A stretch of 58,880 bases of DNA from Shewanella decolorationis S12. Lineage in GTDB: Bacteria > Pseudomonadota > Gammaproteobacteria > Enterobacterales > Shewanellaceae. The notes under the pieces were generated by a model. The model did not search any database, was not told the origin of the DNA, and was given only the letters and a program-made list of their open reading frames with translations. This document shows positions 8,623 to 17,580 of the stretch, piece after piece. The first letter of the stretch is position 1; each line of letters begins with the position of its first letter. The position numbers were made by a program, and so were the translations under genes. The stretch spans positions 1 to 58,880 of the forward strand of contig NZ_AXZL01000004.1 of the NCBI RefSeq assembly GCF_000485795.1. Reading direction: 5' to 3'.

Positions 8623-9855
8623 ATGAGTAAGGTTCGAGTAATAGTCTTAGAAGATCATCCCTTTCAGCGTGCAGTGCTTGAATACAACTTAGCGTCGTTT
8701 ACTGATGTCGAGGTATTCGCATTCGGTTGTGCTCAGGATGCTTTAACTTGGCTCGATGTTCATAAAAGTGCCGATATTGTCATTTGTGATTTGATGATGG
8801 TTGGAATCGATGGCTTATCATTTTTACGTAAGGCCAAAGCTAAATACAGTATTAGCGCAGTAGCTTTATTTAGTTGTATTGATATGGAATTAAGGCGAGC
8901 TGTATCTCAAATGATAAAAATGCTTAATTTTGAGTATCTTGGCGATTTGAGTAAAAGCCCTTCAGTTGATAATTTGCAAAGTATGTTGGATAAATTTGTT
9001 TATTCTCGTACTCAAAAACGCAAAGTCATAACCCCTTCTAGAGTTGAAATAAGGCCGAAAGATTTTTCATTCGCTGATTTTCAGTTGGCACTTGAACAAC
9101 ATCAGTTTGTGGGGTTTTATCAACCAAAATTCGATGTGGCTGATTTTAGTCTCGCGGGTGTCGAAGTGTTAGCGAGGTGGATCCATCCCGAGCTCGGCAC
9201 ACTTAGTCCTGTCGTGTTTATTGAGCCATTGATTGGTCATGGACTGCTTGATGAGTTGTTTTTGCAGTTATTCGAGCAAGGATGCCAATTACAGCAAGAG
9301 TTGTTAAACCAAAACCACCAGATATCGCTTGCTTATAATCTCGATATCTCTCAGCTCAATTCAACCAAATTAGTTTATCGTATTGTAGATATTGTGAAGC
9401 GGTTTAATATTCCCCCTCGCTGTATCACGCTAGAGATTACTGAGACTGGTTTGCTCTCTGCCCCAGCGGTGAATATGGAAAATCTGATCAGGTTACGTAT
9501 GCAAGGTTTTGAGCTGGCGATAGATGATTTTGGTGCGGCTCATTCTTCTCTCGCGAGATTATGCGAATTACCATTCTCGCAAATTAAGCTAGATAGTTGT
9601 TTTGTTAGGGAATTAGGTGTCGAACCTCGATGTCAGGCGGCGATTTCAAGTGTCATCGCATTATCTCAGGCACTTAACATGGAGTTAGTTATCGAGGGAA
9701 TCGAAACAAACTCTCAGTTGGTCTTATTGCAGCAATTGGGTTGTACTGTTGGTCAGGGCTTCTGTTTCTCTCGCCCCATAGATGAGCATACCTTTATACA
9801 ACGTTTTTTCCCTTTCGATAGAGAAATGGAAGACGGCATTAGGCTAAGTACCTAG
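8623..9855 (+). CDS. REC-EAL response regulator, RocR-like c-di-GMP phosphodiesterase
   Basis: 410 residues from ATG 8623, chosen because GAAGGA lies 6-7 nt upstream; the TTG at 8620 is too close. The receiver (about 1-125) has acceptor D56, the position of the acceptor in P. aeruginosa RocR. The EAL domain (about 150-400) has EVL in place of EAL with the catalytic first Glu kept (E181), N239, E271 (LEITE), D301-D302, K322 and E358 (EGIET). Loop 6 reads DDFGAAHSS instead of the usual DDFG(T/A)GYSS, which may alter dimer signalling or activity. Divergence from a BvgS-like kinase and NarL-type regulator next to chaperone-usher genes parallels rocS1-rocR-rocA1. In that system the EAL protein competes for phosphotransfer and lowers c-di-GMP. 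Confidence 0.85.
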   Translation: MSKVRVIVLEDHPFQRAVLEYNLASFTDVEVFAFGCAQDALTWLDVHKSADIVICDLMMVGIDGLSFLRKAKAKYSISAVALFSCIDMELRRAVSQMIKMLNFEYLGDLSKSPSVDNLQSMLDKFVYSRTQKRKVITPSRVEIRPKDFSFADFQLALEQHQFVGFYQPKFDVADFSLAGVEVLARWIHPELGTLSPVVFIEPLIGHGLLDELFLQLFEQGCQLQQELLNQNHQISLAYNLDISQLNSTKLVYRIVDIVKRFNIPPRCITLEITETGLLSAPAVNMENLIRLRMQGFELAIDDFGAAHSSLARLCELPFSQIKLDSCFVRELGVEPRCQAAISSVIALSQALNMELVIEGIETNSQLVLLQQLGCTVGQGFCFSRPIDEHTFIQRFFPFDREMEDGIRLST

Positions 9856-9929
9856 TTCTAGTAGCCTTTAAGTGTCACACCTCTACTTTGGTTCACACTT
9901 TCCATGCCAGTTTCACGCTTTGCTCTAGG

Positions 9930-11399
9930 TTACGATGTAGCGAGTTTAACTATTAGCGATCGATTGACTTTCAAGCTTGTTTGTTCAAGGTTTTCTGGCC
10001 AAGGGTAATAGTGGCGCGGTCGTTTAAAGCGAGCGATTTTATCGGCGAGAAAGATTTCAAGTTTGGCCTCTATTGCACGCATTTCTTGGCTTGTGTTGCT
10101 GCCGACAGTTCCACTGCGGAGAATGTCACCACGAATAATGGCGGCGGGGAGTTGGCCGAAGGTGACATCAGGTTGAGGGAAGACGATTGCCTCATCAATT
10201 AGCGGATGCAGTTTGAGCGCCGCTTCAATTTCCTCTGGCTGAATGTTCTCGCCGCCACTGATAAACATATTATCGACGCGGCCCAAGATCTTAAGATTAC
10301 CGTTAGCATCCCACTCGCCCCTGTCTTTGGTATAAAACCAACCCTCGGTATCGAGTGGTTTTTCGATTCCCTTATCCGTGAGATAGCCCATAAATAAGCA
10401 ATCTCCCCGTACCCAAATCTCCCCATCGACAATTTTGAGTTCACGCCCTGGGAGTAATTTGCCACTGGTGCCATCGCTTAGCGCTGGGCCTGTGGTGATT
10501 TGCGAGCCCATTTCTGTCATGCCGTAACTGGTAAAGCTGGCAATATGCCGCTGTTCGAGCTGTTTAAGCAAATCGACAGAAATTGCGCCGCCGCCGAGTA
10601 GCAGGGCTTTAATGCTCTTGAGTGAAACCTGTTTATCTGTGAGTAGATTGAGTAACTGTGTCGGTACGAGGGAAGCATGGGTTAAGCCGTCACGCTCGAT
10701 TTGTGCGTGCAGCGGGAGAGTCGGATCCGGCAGCACTACCGTCGCCGCCACTAAGGCGCAGCGGTTGAGAATGGCGAGGCCGCCAATATGAAACAGGGGT
10801 AACGACAACAACCAAGCATCACCTGTGACCAGCGGGATCAGACTGCGAGCGCCCTCGGCATTGGCAATATGATTCGCAAGATTGTGCACGGCCGCCTTAG
10901 GAAAACCGCTGGAGCCAGAGGTTAAAATCACATTGCTTGGGCGATAAATATCAAAAGCTATCGCTGCTTGCTCATTGTTTGGACTCACGTCGAGGCTATA
11001 ATCCAGCGTGAGCTGATGACTGCCTGACAAGGCCAACTCCGCTTCGCTCCAATAAAAAGGAATTTGGTGGCTATCGATAAGCCCTTGAACTTGCGCCAGC
11101 GGAAAACGTGGCGAGATAGGAAAAAAGATAGCGCCAATATCCACACAGGCCCAATACAGGCAAATCATCTCCAGATTATTACGGCTAATACACGCCAGAG
11201 GTTGTCCTTGGCCAACACCTATGCGCGTGAGCTGTTCTCCCAAGCCCTGCACCATATGGCTTAAGCGGGCGTAGCTGATGTCATGACCATTGCACTTAAC
11301 CGCCGTTTGTGTGGGCGAGGTGAGCGCGGCGCTATGTAATGGCGAAATACCTTGCCGTGAAACGGATTGGGATGAGGCCAATGTTTGAGATTCGGACAT
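9930..11399 (-). CDS. menE: o-Succinylbenzoate-CoA ligase MenE
   Basis: Acyl-CoA synthetase (ANL family), about 489 residues, which activates o-succinylbenzoate with ATP and CoA in menaquinone synthesis. Motifs seen are the phosphate loop TSGSSGFPKAAVH, GMTEMGSQ, YTKDRGE (the ADP-ribose-binding Asp region) and FISGGENIQPEEIE (hinge). It follows menC almost directly. A TTG at 11405 and an ATG at 11399 are both in frame; the ATG is preferred because AGGAT lies at the right distance upstream. It is the last gene of the menDHCE operon. Confidence 0.95.
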   Translation of the reverse strand: MSESQTLASSQSVSRQGISPLHSAALTSPTQTAVKCNGHDISYARLSHMVQGLGEQLTRIGVGQGQPLACISRNNLEMICLYWACVDIGAIFFPISPRFPLAQVQGLIDSHQIPFYWSEAELALSGSHQLTLDYSLDVSPNNEQAAIAFDIYRPSNVILTSGSSGFPKAAVHNLANHIANAEGARSLIPLVTGDAWLLSLPLFHIGGLAILNRCALVAATVVLPDPTLPLHAQIERDGLTHASLVPTQLLNLLTDKQVSLKSIKALLLGGGAISVDLLKQLEQRHIASFTSYGMTEMGSQITTGPALSDGTSGKLLPGRELKIVDGEIWVRGDCLFMGYLTDKGIEKPLDTEGWFYTKDRGEWDANGNLKILGRVDNMFISGGENIQPEEIEAALKLHPLIDEAIVFPQPDVTFGQLPAAIIRGDILRSGTVGSNTSQEMRAIEAKLEIFLADKIARFKRPRHYYPWPENLEQTSLKVNRSLIVKLATS

Positions 11400-11405
11400 C
11401 GGCAA

Positions 11406-12455
11406 TTAATCCTGCTGCGTACTGGCGACAAGCTTAAGTTGATGAGGCTTCAAGCATTGTGGCTTGTTGCTTGGTACGATTAAGTCTTGGCTAAAGGCGC
11501 TCAAAGTATCGAGCCCTGGAATTTCATCGGGCGTCAGTATGGCGGCTAAATGGGCCAAGTCATTGATGCCTAAGCTGGCCTCAAGGCTTGAGCTTAAGAT
11601 GCAGCGCACGCCATGGCTGTGGGCCTCATCGATAAGGCGCTGAAGTTTTTCAATACTGCCCAGTAGCATGGGTTTGATGATGAGCGCCGTGAGCCCCTCA
11701 TGCATCACAAATTGATAATCCGGATCATTGAGGGATTCATCTAAGGCGAAGGGCAGAGGAATAGCGCGATACAGGGTTTGATTATCCTGCGGATGCTGGC
11801 AAGGTTCCTCAATATATTCAATGCTCTCTAGCGGTAAACAGGCTGCAAAGTCGAGGGCCTGCTCTAAGCTAAAGCCACGGTTGGCATCTAAGCGCAGCTT
11901 AAGATCGGGTCTCTGGCCTAAGATGCCATAAATCAGGCCCAACTCATCTTCCATTGAGGTTTGTGCGACTTTCACTTTGACTGAGTGTACGCCGCTATCG
12001 AGACTCGCAATTCTTGCTATTAATTCGGATTTTGGCGCATCCGCCGGCTGATAAATCAACGGCACTATGTTGGTAACTGGGCGCACTGACTCGAGTTTTC
12101 CGCTGAGTTTGGCATGCAATAGGCTTAAGCCAAAGGCAATAGACGGATAAGAGCTCGCTTCGGCCTGCTCAAGCAAGCTATCGATAGACTGGTTTTGCAG
12201 GCTGGGCAATAGCGCCACTAAGGCCTGCTGTACTTCATCTAGGCTCTCGCGGCTAAAGCCGGACAATGGCTGTTGGTCGATATCAATCCCTGAGAGCGGC
12301 GCGATTTCAACCAGTTGCTCGCTTTCTTCACCCTCTGCTCGTGCTTTTGCCTGCAACACTAAGCCCGTTCTATGGTCGATACGCTGTTTCCCCACGGGTA
12401 AAAAGCGGTCTAAGGGCAGGCGATATAAGGACAAGCTGAGCGAAGTTAAGATCAT
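11406..12455 (-). CDS. menC: o-Succinylbenzoate synthase MenC
   Basis: 349-residue enolase-superfamily enzyme that dehydrates SHCHC to o-succinylbenzoate. It shows the KxK pair (SVKVKVAQ), metal-binding LRLDANRG, YIEEP and FALDES, and the opposing lysine in LIIKPMLLG. Start ATG 12455 is preceded by AGGGAA. It lies 22 bp downstream of menH and abuts menE. Confidence 0.95.
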   Translation of the reverse strand: MILTSLSLSLYRLPLDRFLPVGKQRIDHRTGLVLQAKARAEGEESEQLVEIAPLSGIDIDQQPLSGFSRESLDEVQQALVALLPSLQNQSIDSLLEQAEASSYPSIAFGLSLLHAKLSGKLESVRPVTNIVPLIYQPADAPKSELIARIASLDSGVHSVKVKVAQTSMEDELGLIYGILGQRPDLKLRLDANRGFSLEQALDFAACLPLESIEYIEEPCQHPQDNQTLYRAIPLPFALDESLNDPDYQFVMHEGLTALIIKPMLLGSIEKLQRLIDEAHSHGVRCILSSSLEASLGINDLAHLAAILTPDEIPGLDTLSAFSQDLIVPSNKPQCLKPHQLKLVASTQQD

Positions 12456-12477
12456 ATTTTCCCTAAATTTATCTGTT

Positions 12478-13281
12478 TCAAGTCATCGATTTTTTAAGCT
12501 TGAGTGCGCTTAAGCAAGCGACTAACGCCGCGGGATTGGCTTGATGTATGTTATGCCCAGCCTGTTCAATCTGGTGCAAGATGATGGGTTGTTGTGCTTG
12601 CCAATCCTTTGCAATTGCAGTGAATTTCGCATCTTGGCTGCCAGCAAAAAAATGGCTCTCGCAAGCAAGGCTTGCTGGTACATCCCAGAGAGAGGCTTGG
12701 TGAGCCAGTGATGTGGCTAAAAAAATCTGTTTTAGAGTTTGCTTGGGATGTTGGTCGAGCAGCGCCGCGCGCTTGGCTATCAATGCATGCCGCGCCTTGT
12801 CGGACATATCGGCAAATACTGCCTGTTGATACCAAAGCTGTAAAAAATCTCGACTGCTTAAGCTGTGCAAGCGCTTGGCCCACAGGTTGTCGTTTTTACT
12901 GCGTGCGGCTTGCTCTGCGGTATCAGTTAGCCCGGGATGACAGGACTCTAGCCATAAGCTCAAAATGCGCTGCGGATACGCCTTGGCAAGGTGCAGGGCG
13001 ATACGGCCGCCGAGGGAATAACCGTAGAGAAAAAAGGATTCAACACCCAGGCGGTCGAGGCGACTGATAATGTCTTGAACACAATAGTCGAAACCATTGG
13101 CGAGCGTCGATGGCAGCTCGTGCTGATTGTCGCCGTGTCCAGGTAAATCGAGGCAGATACAGTGAAAATGCTGGCTCAGTTCGGGGATAAGCGGCAGCCA
13201 ATCGGTTTTAGTCCCTAAAAAGCCGTGAAGCAGGACTAAGTTTGGCTGCGAGACTTCCCCGTAACGGGCCACGGTTGGCAT
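12478..13281 (-). CDS. menH: SHCHC synthase MenH (alpha/beta hydrolase)
   Basis: Alpha/beta-hydrolase that eliminates pyruvate from SEPHCHC to form SHCHC. The sequence shows the oxyanion HGFLG, the nucleophile elbow GYSLGGR (Ser) and a C-terminal catalytic His (EQAGHNIHQ). Two starts are possible: ATG 13299, overlapping menD by 19 bp, and ATG 13281, which forms a TAATG stop-start overlap with menD. I prefer 13281 because homologues begin close to this point and the arrangement suggests translational coupling. Confidence 0.9.
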   Translation of the reverse strand: MPTVARYGEVSQPNLVLLHGFLGTKTDWLPLIPELSQHFHCICLDLPGHGDNQHELPSTLANGFDYCVQDIISRLDRLGVESFFLYGYSLGGRIALHLAKAYPQRILSLWLESCHPGLTDTAEQAARSKNDNLWAKRLHSLSSRDFLQLWYQQAVFADMSDKARHALIAKRAALLDQHPKQTLKQIFLATSLAHQASLWDVPASLACESHFFAGSQDAKFTAIAKDWQAQQPIILHQIEQAGHNIHQANPAALVACLSALKLKKSMT

Positions 13282-15002
13282 TAGCTTTGTTTCACCCATA
13301 AATTAAGCGCGGCGATCTGCTCGCTGGCTTGATGTTGGCTCACACTGACTTCGATCACCGAGGCGCCCTGATAATCGAGCGCTTCGTGATAACAGCTTTG
13401 GAAGTCGGCTAAATTATCCACTTGATTATAGGGCAGATTAAACATAGCAGCTGCGTAACCAAATTCTAAACCATGGCTTAAGCGGTAGTAATCACTGCGC
13501 AGCTCTTCGTTGGGAACGGGCAAGAGATTAAAGATATTGCCGCCATCGTTATTGAGAATAATGATCACCAGCGGACTGGTTAAGCTGCGGGCAATGGCAA
13601 AAGAGTTGAGATCATGCAGCTGGGATAAGTCCCCAATAATCAAGCTTGTGGGTTTACCTTGGTGTGCGGCAATACCGCAAGCGGTCGCCAGTAAGCCATC
13701 GATCCCTGAGGCTCCGCGGTTGGTATATGTGGTGGCCGTGCAACAACTCACAGGGGCGTACATATCGTATAAGCGCACGGGCAAACTATTGCCGATAAAC
13801 AATTGCTGCTCTAACGGCCGCGTATTGGCAATGGCGCGGATAACCTGCGCCTCACCAAACTCACCTTGATCGATATTACGCACAAATAAACTATGCAATT
13901 CATCGTTGTAGGTGACTAAGGTGTTGGCCCAATTGGCCGAAGAGGAACGATACCAATTAAGTAGAGCAAATTGCGCGGCGTTGGCGTGCCAAATGTGTTT
14001 GGCATTATGGCTTGGGTCGAGCCTGTCCTGCTGTGGCAGCACTTGCCAGTAACTGTGCCAGTTTTGCTCGGCAAGGTAAGCAATCAAACGCTTAGACAAT
14101 AAGCGTCCACCAAAGACCAGCACGCGATCCGCCTCTTGCAACAGATTGCGCGCCTTGGGATGTTGCAGTAGTTGGTCAATATTGCCTATCGCCGCCGGAT
14201 GTTGCCGCAATTGCGACTGTGCATCGGTCAGCAAGGGCCAACCAATTTTTTGTGAGAGGGCGATAAGCTGCTGTGGATCTTGCTCCGGCGTGAGCGTACC
14301 CGCGATGATGACGCCCTTGCCGTGGACGAAACGCATAATGGCGTCATCGCTCGGGGTGCTGAGTTGTTCACTCTTACCGTATTGAGTGTAGGGTCTGGCG
14401 TGTTGTAACCAAGTTTGCAATGGCCTCAGATAAGGCGATTCGCTATCGAGAATGCTGCCATTCATCTCACTCGGATAGAGGGGTTCACGGTACATGCAGT
14501 TGATATGCACTGGACGTGTTTGGTTTGCCACCGCCTCATCGAGGGTTGTGAGCAACATCTGCGGTGCAATGTGCGCATCTGGCGTGGGCAGGTTTACCTG
14601 CTGGGCATAATTGGCAAAAATTGCCGGTTGCACTATGGCTTGGTTGGCGCCACAACCGAGTAACTCTGGCGGTCTGTCACCGCTTAAGACAATCAAGGGC
14701 ACATGGGTGAGCCAAGCTTCGACTATCGCAGGATACAGGTTGGCGACGGCCGTGCCTGAGGTGGTGATAATTGCCACGGGGGCGCAGCTGGCTTTGGCTA
14801 ATCCGAGGGCCATAAAACCTAAGCCGCGCTCATCGAAATGCAAGTGACGTTTCAGCTTAGTTTGCTGAGCCGCGGCTAAGGTTAACGGTGTCGAACGTGA
14901 GCCCGGCGCCATGCAGACATGCTGCACACCAAGACGTGCTAATTCTTCCAGAATCAGTGCGCCCCACATTAGGTTCAGTGTGGCTGTGTTTTCGGTTCGC
15001 AT
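13281..15002 (-). CDS. menD: SEPHCHC synthase MenD (ThDP-dependent)
   Basis: 573 residues, normal MenD length. It condenses isochorismate with 2-oxoglutarate using thiamine diphosphate, the first committed step of menaquinone synthesis. It shows the N-terminal [14 protein letters not shown] and [13 protein letters not shown] blocks (catalytic Glu in the latter), and the C-terminal [11 protein letters not shown]...NNDGGNIF ThDP/Mg-binding segment. It is the first gene of the operon; no isochorismate synthase gene (menF) is adjacent. The 175 bp upstream to the next gene holds no other gene. Confidence 0.95.
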   Translation of the reverse strand: MRTENTATLNLMWGALILEELARLGVQHVCMAPGSRSTPLTLAAAQQTKLKRHLHFDERGLGFMALGLAKASCAPVAIITTSGTAVANLYPAIVEAWLTHVPLIVLSGDRPPELLGCGANQAIVQPAIFANYAQQVNLPTPDAHIAPQMLLTTLDEAVANQTRPVHINCMYREPLYPSEMNGSILDSESPYLRPLQTWLQHARPYTQYGKSEQLSTPSDDAIMRFVHGKGVIIAGTLTPEQDPQQLIALSQKIGWPLLTDAQSQLRQHPAAIGNIDQLLQHPKARNLLQEADRVLVFGGRLLSKRLIAYLAEQNWHSYWQVLPQQDRLDPSHNAKHIWHANAAQFALLNWYRSSSANWANTLVTYNDELHSLFVRNIDQGEFGEAQVIRAIANTRPLEQQLFIGNSLPVRLYDMYAPVSCCTATTYTNRGASGIDGLLATACGIAAHQGKPTSLIIGDLSQLHDLNSFAIARSLTSPLVIIILNNDGGNIFNLLPVPNEELRSDYYRLSHGLEFGYAAAMFNLPYNQVDNLADFQSCYHEALDYQGASVIEVSVSQHQASEQIAALNLWVKQS

Positions 15003-15177
15003 AGCAAGATCAATCAGGATAAAGATGGGCTTAGTGTAACGTGTTTGGCGGCTAAGATGTATGTCTGGCTTAACAAAACTTAGGGTTGTACGCAGGAGGG
15101 TGAGGTGGAGCCTAAGCTAAGGCACAGGATGCCTATCACCTCGAATAACAAGATGGCGAATGTTTATAAATCAGCGA

Positions 15178-16146
15178 TCAGATAATGTTGTCGACGATTT
15201 TTTTAATTTGTCCGCTTAACCAGAGTAACTCCTCATTAGCTTTGTTGGGTTGATTTTTTTGCACAAGGAAAATTGTCGGCGCCTCGGTATTTGCATATAA
15301 ACGCTCGGCCTCCAGTTGCGATAACTGACAAGTATGTAGCTCAGGTATTTCGGCCACCATTTCGTAAACTACTCGATATGGCAGTAAGGAAATCGTCTGG
15401 CTCTCGCCGAGGTATTCAAACAGGCTTGAAATACTGGTAATGGTAATTTCAGTATTGAGTTTTATGCCGTTTTTTATACAAAATTCTTGATACGGGCTGA
15501 GCCGAGTGCTGGGGTTGCCAAGATCTGTGTTGACATAAGGATACTCGGCGATGCTCTCAAGCGTGATGTCGCGTTTAAAAATGGGATGATTGCGGCTAGC
15601 GATCAGGTAAACCTTGTCCATGCGCTGTAGTGTTGTGGTTTGTAATTTGTCGCCATAGGCGGCGACATCAGCGGTGCTCTTATTACAGCAAATACCTAAA
15701 GTGGTGTCCCCATTGATGATGTCCTGCGTGGTATGGATTGACCAAGGGGTAATATTAATATGGATAGATTTCTGTTCTTCCTTGATGGCTTGCATTAGGG
15801 CTTTAGGAAACGCATAGGCGATGAGCCCCGGTGCTGCGATTTCAATATGGGTTTTAACATGGTTAGCATTGGCGGCACGTACCTTTTGAAACTTATCAGT
15901 ACATTCAATGGTTTGTTTAGCTATAGGATATAAGTGAGTGACAAATTCATTAGGGAATAAGCCATATTTCTTACGAATAAAAAGCTCATCACCGAACACT
16001 TCCCGCAGATTTTTTAGGCTGCGACTTATTTTGGGTGCGGGAATATCCAATGCCTTTGATACATAAGTTGCAGACTTGTTCTCATATAATGAAACAAGTA
16101 TTTTTAAACTCAAAATATCGAGGCCGTCCATGTTACTAATATGCAT
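15178..16146 (-). CDS. LysR-family transcriptional regulator
   Basis: 322 residues with an N-terminal winged helix (about 8-66: LDILSLKILVSLYENKSATYVSKALDIPAPKISRSL split over two helices) and a periplasmic-binding-protein-like effector domain. The helix-turn-helix is slightly unusual: KISRSLKNLREVFGDELFIRK replaces the common LS..I..LE..LG..LF.R pattern but is consistent with the family. It is transcribed away from the DUF2726/nrf-like genes across a 412-bp AT-rich spacer. Target and inducer are unknown. Confidence 0.85.
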   Translation of the reverse strand: MHISNMDGLDILSLKILVSLYENKSATYVSKALDIPAPKISRSLKNLREVFGDELFIRKKYGLFPNEFVTHLYPIAKQTIECTDKFQKVRAANANHVKTHIEIAAPGLIAYAFPKALMQAIKEEQKSIHINITPWSIHTTQDIINGDTTLGICCNKSTADVAAYGDKLQTTTLQRMDKVYLIASRNHPIFKRDITLESIAEYPYVNTDLGNPSTRLSPYQEFCIKNGIKLNTEITITSISSLFEYLGESQTISLLPYRVVYEMVAEIPELHTCQLSQLEAERLYANTEAPTIFLVQKNQPNKANEELLWLSGQIKKIVDNII

Positions 16147-16462
16147 TTTTTATATTCCTTAATATTGAGTAAATACTTTAAAGAACACCTAATTATGGTG
16201 TTATTTATTTAATTTAATGTGAATCCCGTCTCAAGTTTTACACCTTGAATTTATCTATGTGTAACAAAGGGTTTAGAATTTGTTTTTTTATATTTCAAAA
16301 AACATAATTAAACTAATTTGAAATTTTAATTTTTGACATTCAGTTCGGCAAATTTCAGTTTCTTAATTAACTATTATCAATATGTGCATTTTAGATTTAC
16401 GCGATATGGTAATGTGTTCTGTATCCTAACTTATTGTTTATGTTTAATTTTGAATTTGGATA

Positions 16463-16478
16463 TGTGATCTATGTCAAA
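16463..16478. promoter_or_regulatory. CRP-like site upstream of the DUF2726/nrf-like genes
   Basis: TGTGA-TCTATG-TCAAA matches the CRP consensus at 9 of 10 half-site positions, 96 bp before the ATG at 16559. In Shewanella CRP is known to control many anaerobic respiration genes, which fits the downstream cytochrome module. The rest of the 16147-16558 spacer is AT-rich and shows no gene. Confidence 0.45.
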
Positions 16479-16558
16479 AAAATAAATCCTGTCTGCAATA
16501 ATACTGAAGGTGCTTTAAAGGAGATAACAAAAATATAATTGTGTTATTGGAGGCGTAT

Positions 16559-17035
16559 ATGAATACTTCAGTCATTCTCAGCTATGCATTTATGTACTTC
16601 GTACTATTCGTAGCAGTGCCATTTGTGTTTGTAATGTTCGTCATGACTTGCATTAAGTTTTTTAGGGCTGATCCCGAGGAAGCTGCACATCATGAAATGA
16701 AACTTAAACCAGTGTTATTTGACGAGGATAGTTTCAACTTTTTTAAATCACTCAAAACTGTCGTTGAAGGTAAATACGACGTCTGTTGCAATGTGCCGTT
16801 GGACACCGTATTTGATATGGACCAGCACGATGCTGATTTAAACCATGAATGCCGTCTCGACTATGTGTTGATTGACCATGACTCATCAGAAGTCAAAATG
16901 GTGATCAGTGACGCCGGTAAACAAATCAATTCACCCATGAAAAAGCTATTCAGTAAATTCAATATTGGTTTTATTGAAATGAATCAGCATAAGCACTGGG
17001 ATCCAACAAGTCTTAAGCAAGCGCTAGCTGTTTGA
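16559..17035 (+). CDS. Membrane-anchored DUF2726-like protein
   Basis: 158 residues from ATG 16559, chosen over GTG 16541 because GGAGG sits 7 nt upstream. One N-terminal transmembrane segment (about 5-28) is followed by a cytoplasmic domain resembling DUF2726, a restriction-endonuclease-like fold. The core CRLDYVLIDHDSSEVKMVISD corresponds to the family's D...(E/K) region, but the usual acidic ELDD-type residues are altered, so catalysis is doubtful. It precedes the cytochrome gene by 76 bp with a strong hairpin in between. Function unknown. Confidence 0.6.
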   Translation: MNTSVILSYAFMYFVLFVAVPFVFVMFVMTCIKFFRADPEEAAHHEMKLKPVLFDEDSFNFFKSLKTVVEGKYDVCCNVPLDTVFDMDQHDADLNHECRLDYVLIDHDSSEVKMVISDAGKQINSPMKKLFSKFNIGFIEMNQHKHWDPTSLKQALAV

Positions 17036-17047
17036 CCTCGCTCGTCG

Positions 17048-17067
17048 GGTTCGGAGCTCTCCGAACC
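17048..17067 (+). terminator. Hairpin between DUF2726-like and cytochrome genes
   Basis: GGTTCGGA-gctc-TCCGAACC makes an 8-bp GC-rich stem with a 4-nt loop, followed by a pyrimidine-rich stretch (CTTCCTCTTTGTTTCC). It could be a terminator or attenuator that partly separates the DUF2726-like gene from the nrf-like genes. Confidence 0.45.
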
Positions 17068-17111
17068 TGACTTCCTCTTTGTTTCCCAATGAATTGATAT
17101 GAGGACTCGCT

Positions 17112-17576
17112 ATGTCTACACGACAATGGCTGTGGTCATTACGCTTGGGTGCAATGGCATTACTGCTCAGTTTTTCCGCAACGAGTGCTGAACCCGCCAA
17201 GCAAATTAACAGTGATGCTTGCATGAAGTGTCATAAGCGTAATGGTCAAATGTTAGGGCATCACGGCCAAGATGCCATGAAAATGACCTGTTCAAGCTGT
17301 CATGGTGAGAAGGGTGATCACCCTAAAAAACCAAATGATTTAGTGGTTTTTGGATTAAATGAGGCATCCGAAACCTCAGTGCAATTGCAGGTCTGCCATA
17401 AGTGCCATATGCCCGCCAAACTTAGCTCTCAAGAATGGACGCATAATGTGCATGCGCAAAAAGTGGCCTGTGCCGCTTGCCATAAATTACATAGCCCCAC
17501 CGATCCTATGGCGGAGATAACGCCTAAGGTTCGCAGTGAGCTGTGCCGTAACTGTCATACAGGCCAGCAGGAGTAA
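17112..17576 (+). CDS. Pentaheme c-type cytochrome, NrfB-like
   Basis: 154 residues with a Sec signal peptide ending near SATSAEP and five CxxCH heme-binding motifs (CMKCH, CSSCH, CHKCH, CAACH, CRNCH). E. coli NrfB is also a pentaheme electron carrier. It would shuttle electrons in the periplasm from the NrfC/NrfD quinol-oxidising module to a terminal reductase. An RBS (GAGGA) precedes ATG 17112. No nrfA or other catalytic subunit is in the window, so the acceptor is unknown. Confidence 0.85.
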   Translation: MSTRQWLWSLRLGAMALLLSFSATSAEPAKQINSDACMKCHKRNGQMLGHHGQDAMKMTCSSCHGEKGDHPKKPNDLVVFGLNEASETSVQLQVCHKCHMPAKLSSQEWTHNVHAQKVACAACHKLHSPTDPMAEITPKVRSELCRNCHTGQQE

Positions 17577-17580
17577 GGTT

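Noticed and set aside
12566..12883. ORFs overlapping menH and menD on other frames
   Set aside because: They are shadows of well-supported menaquinone genes and lack family features.
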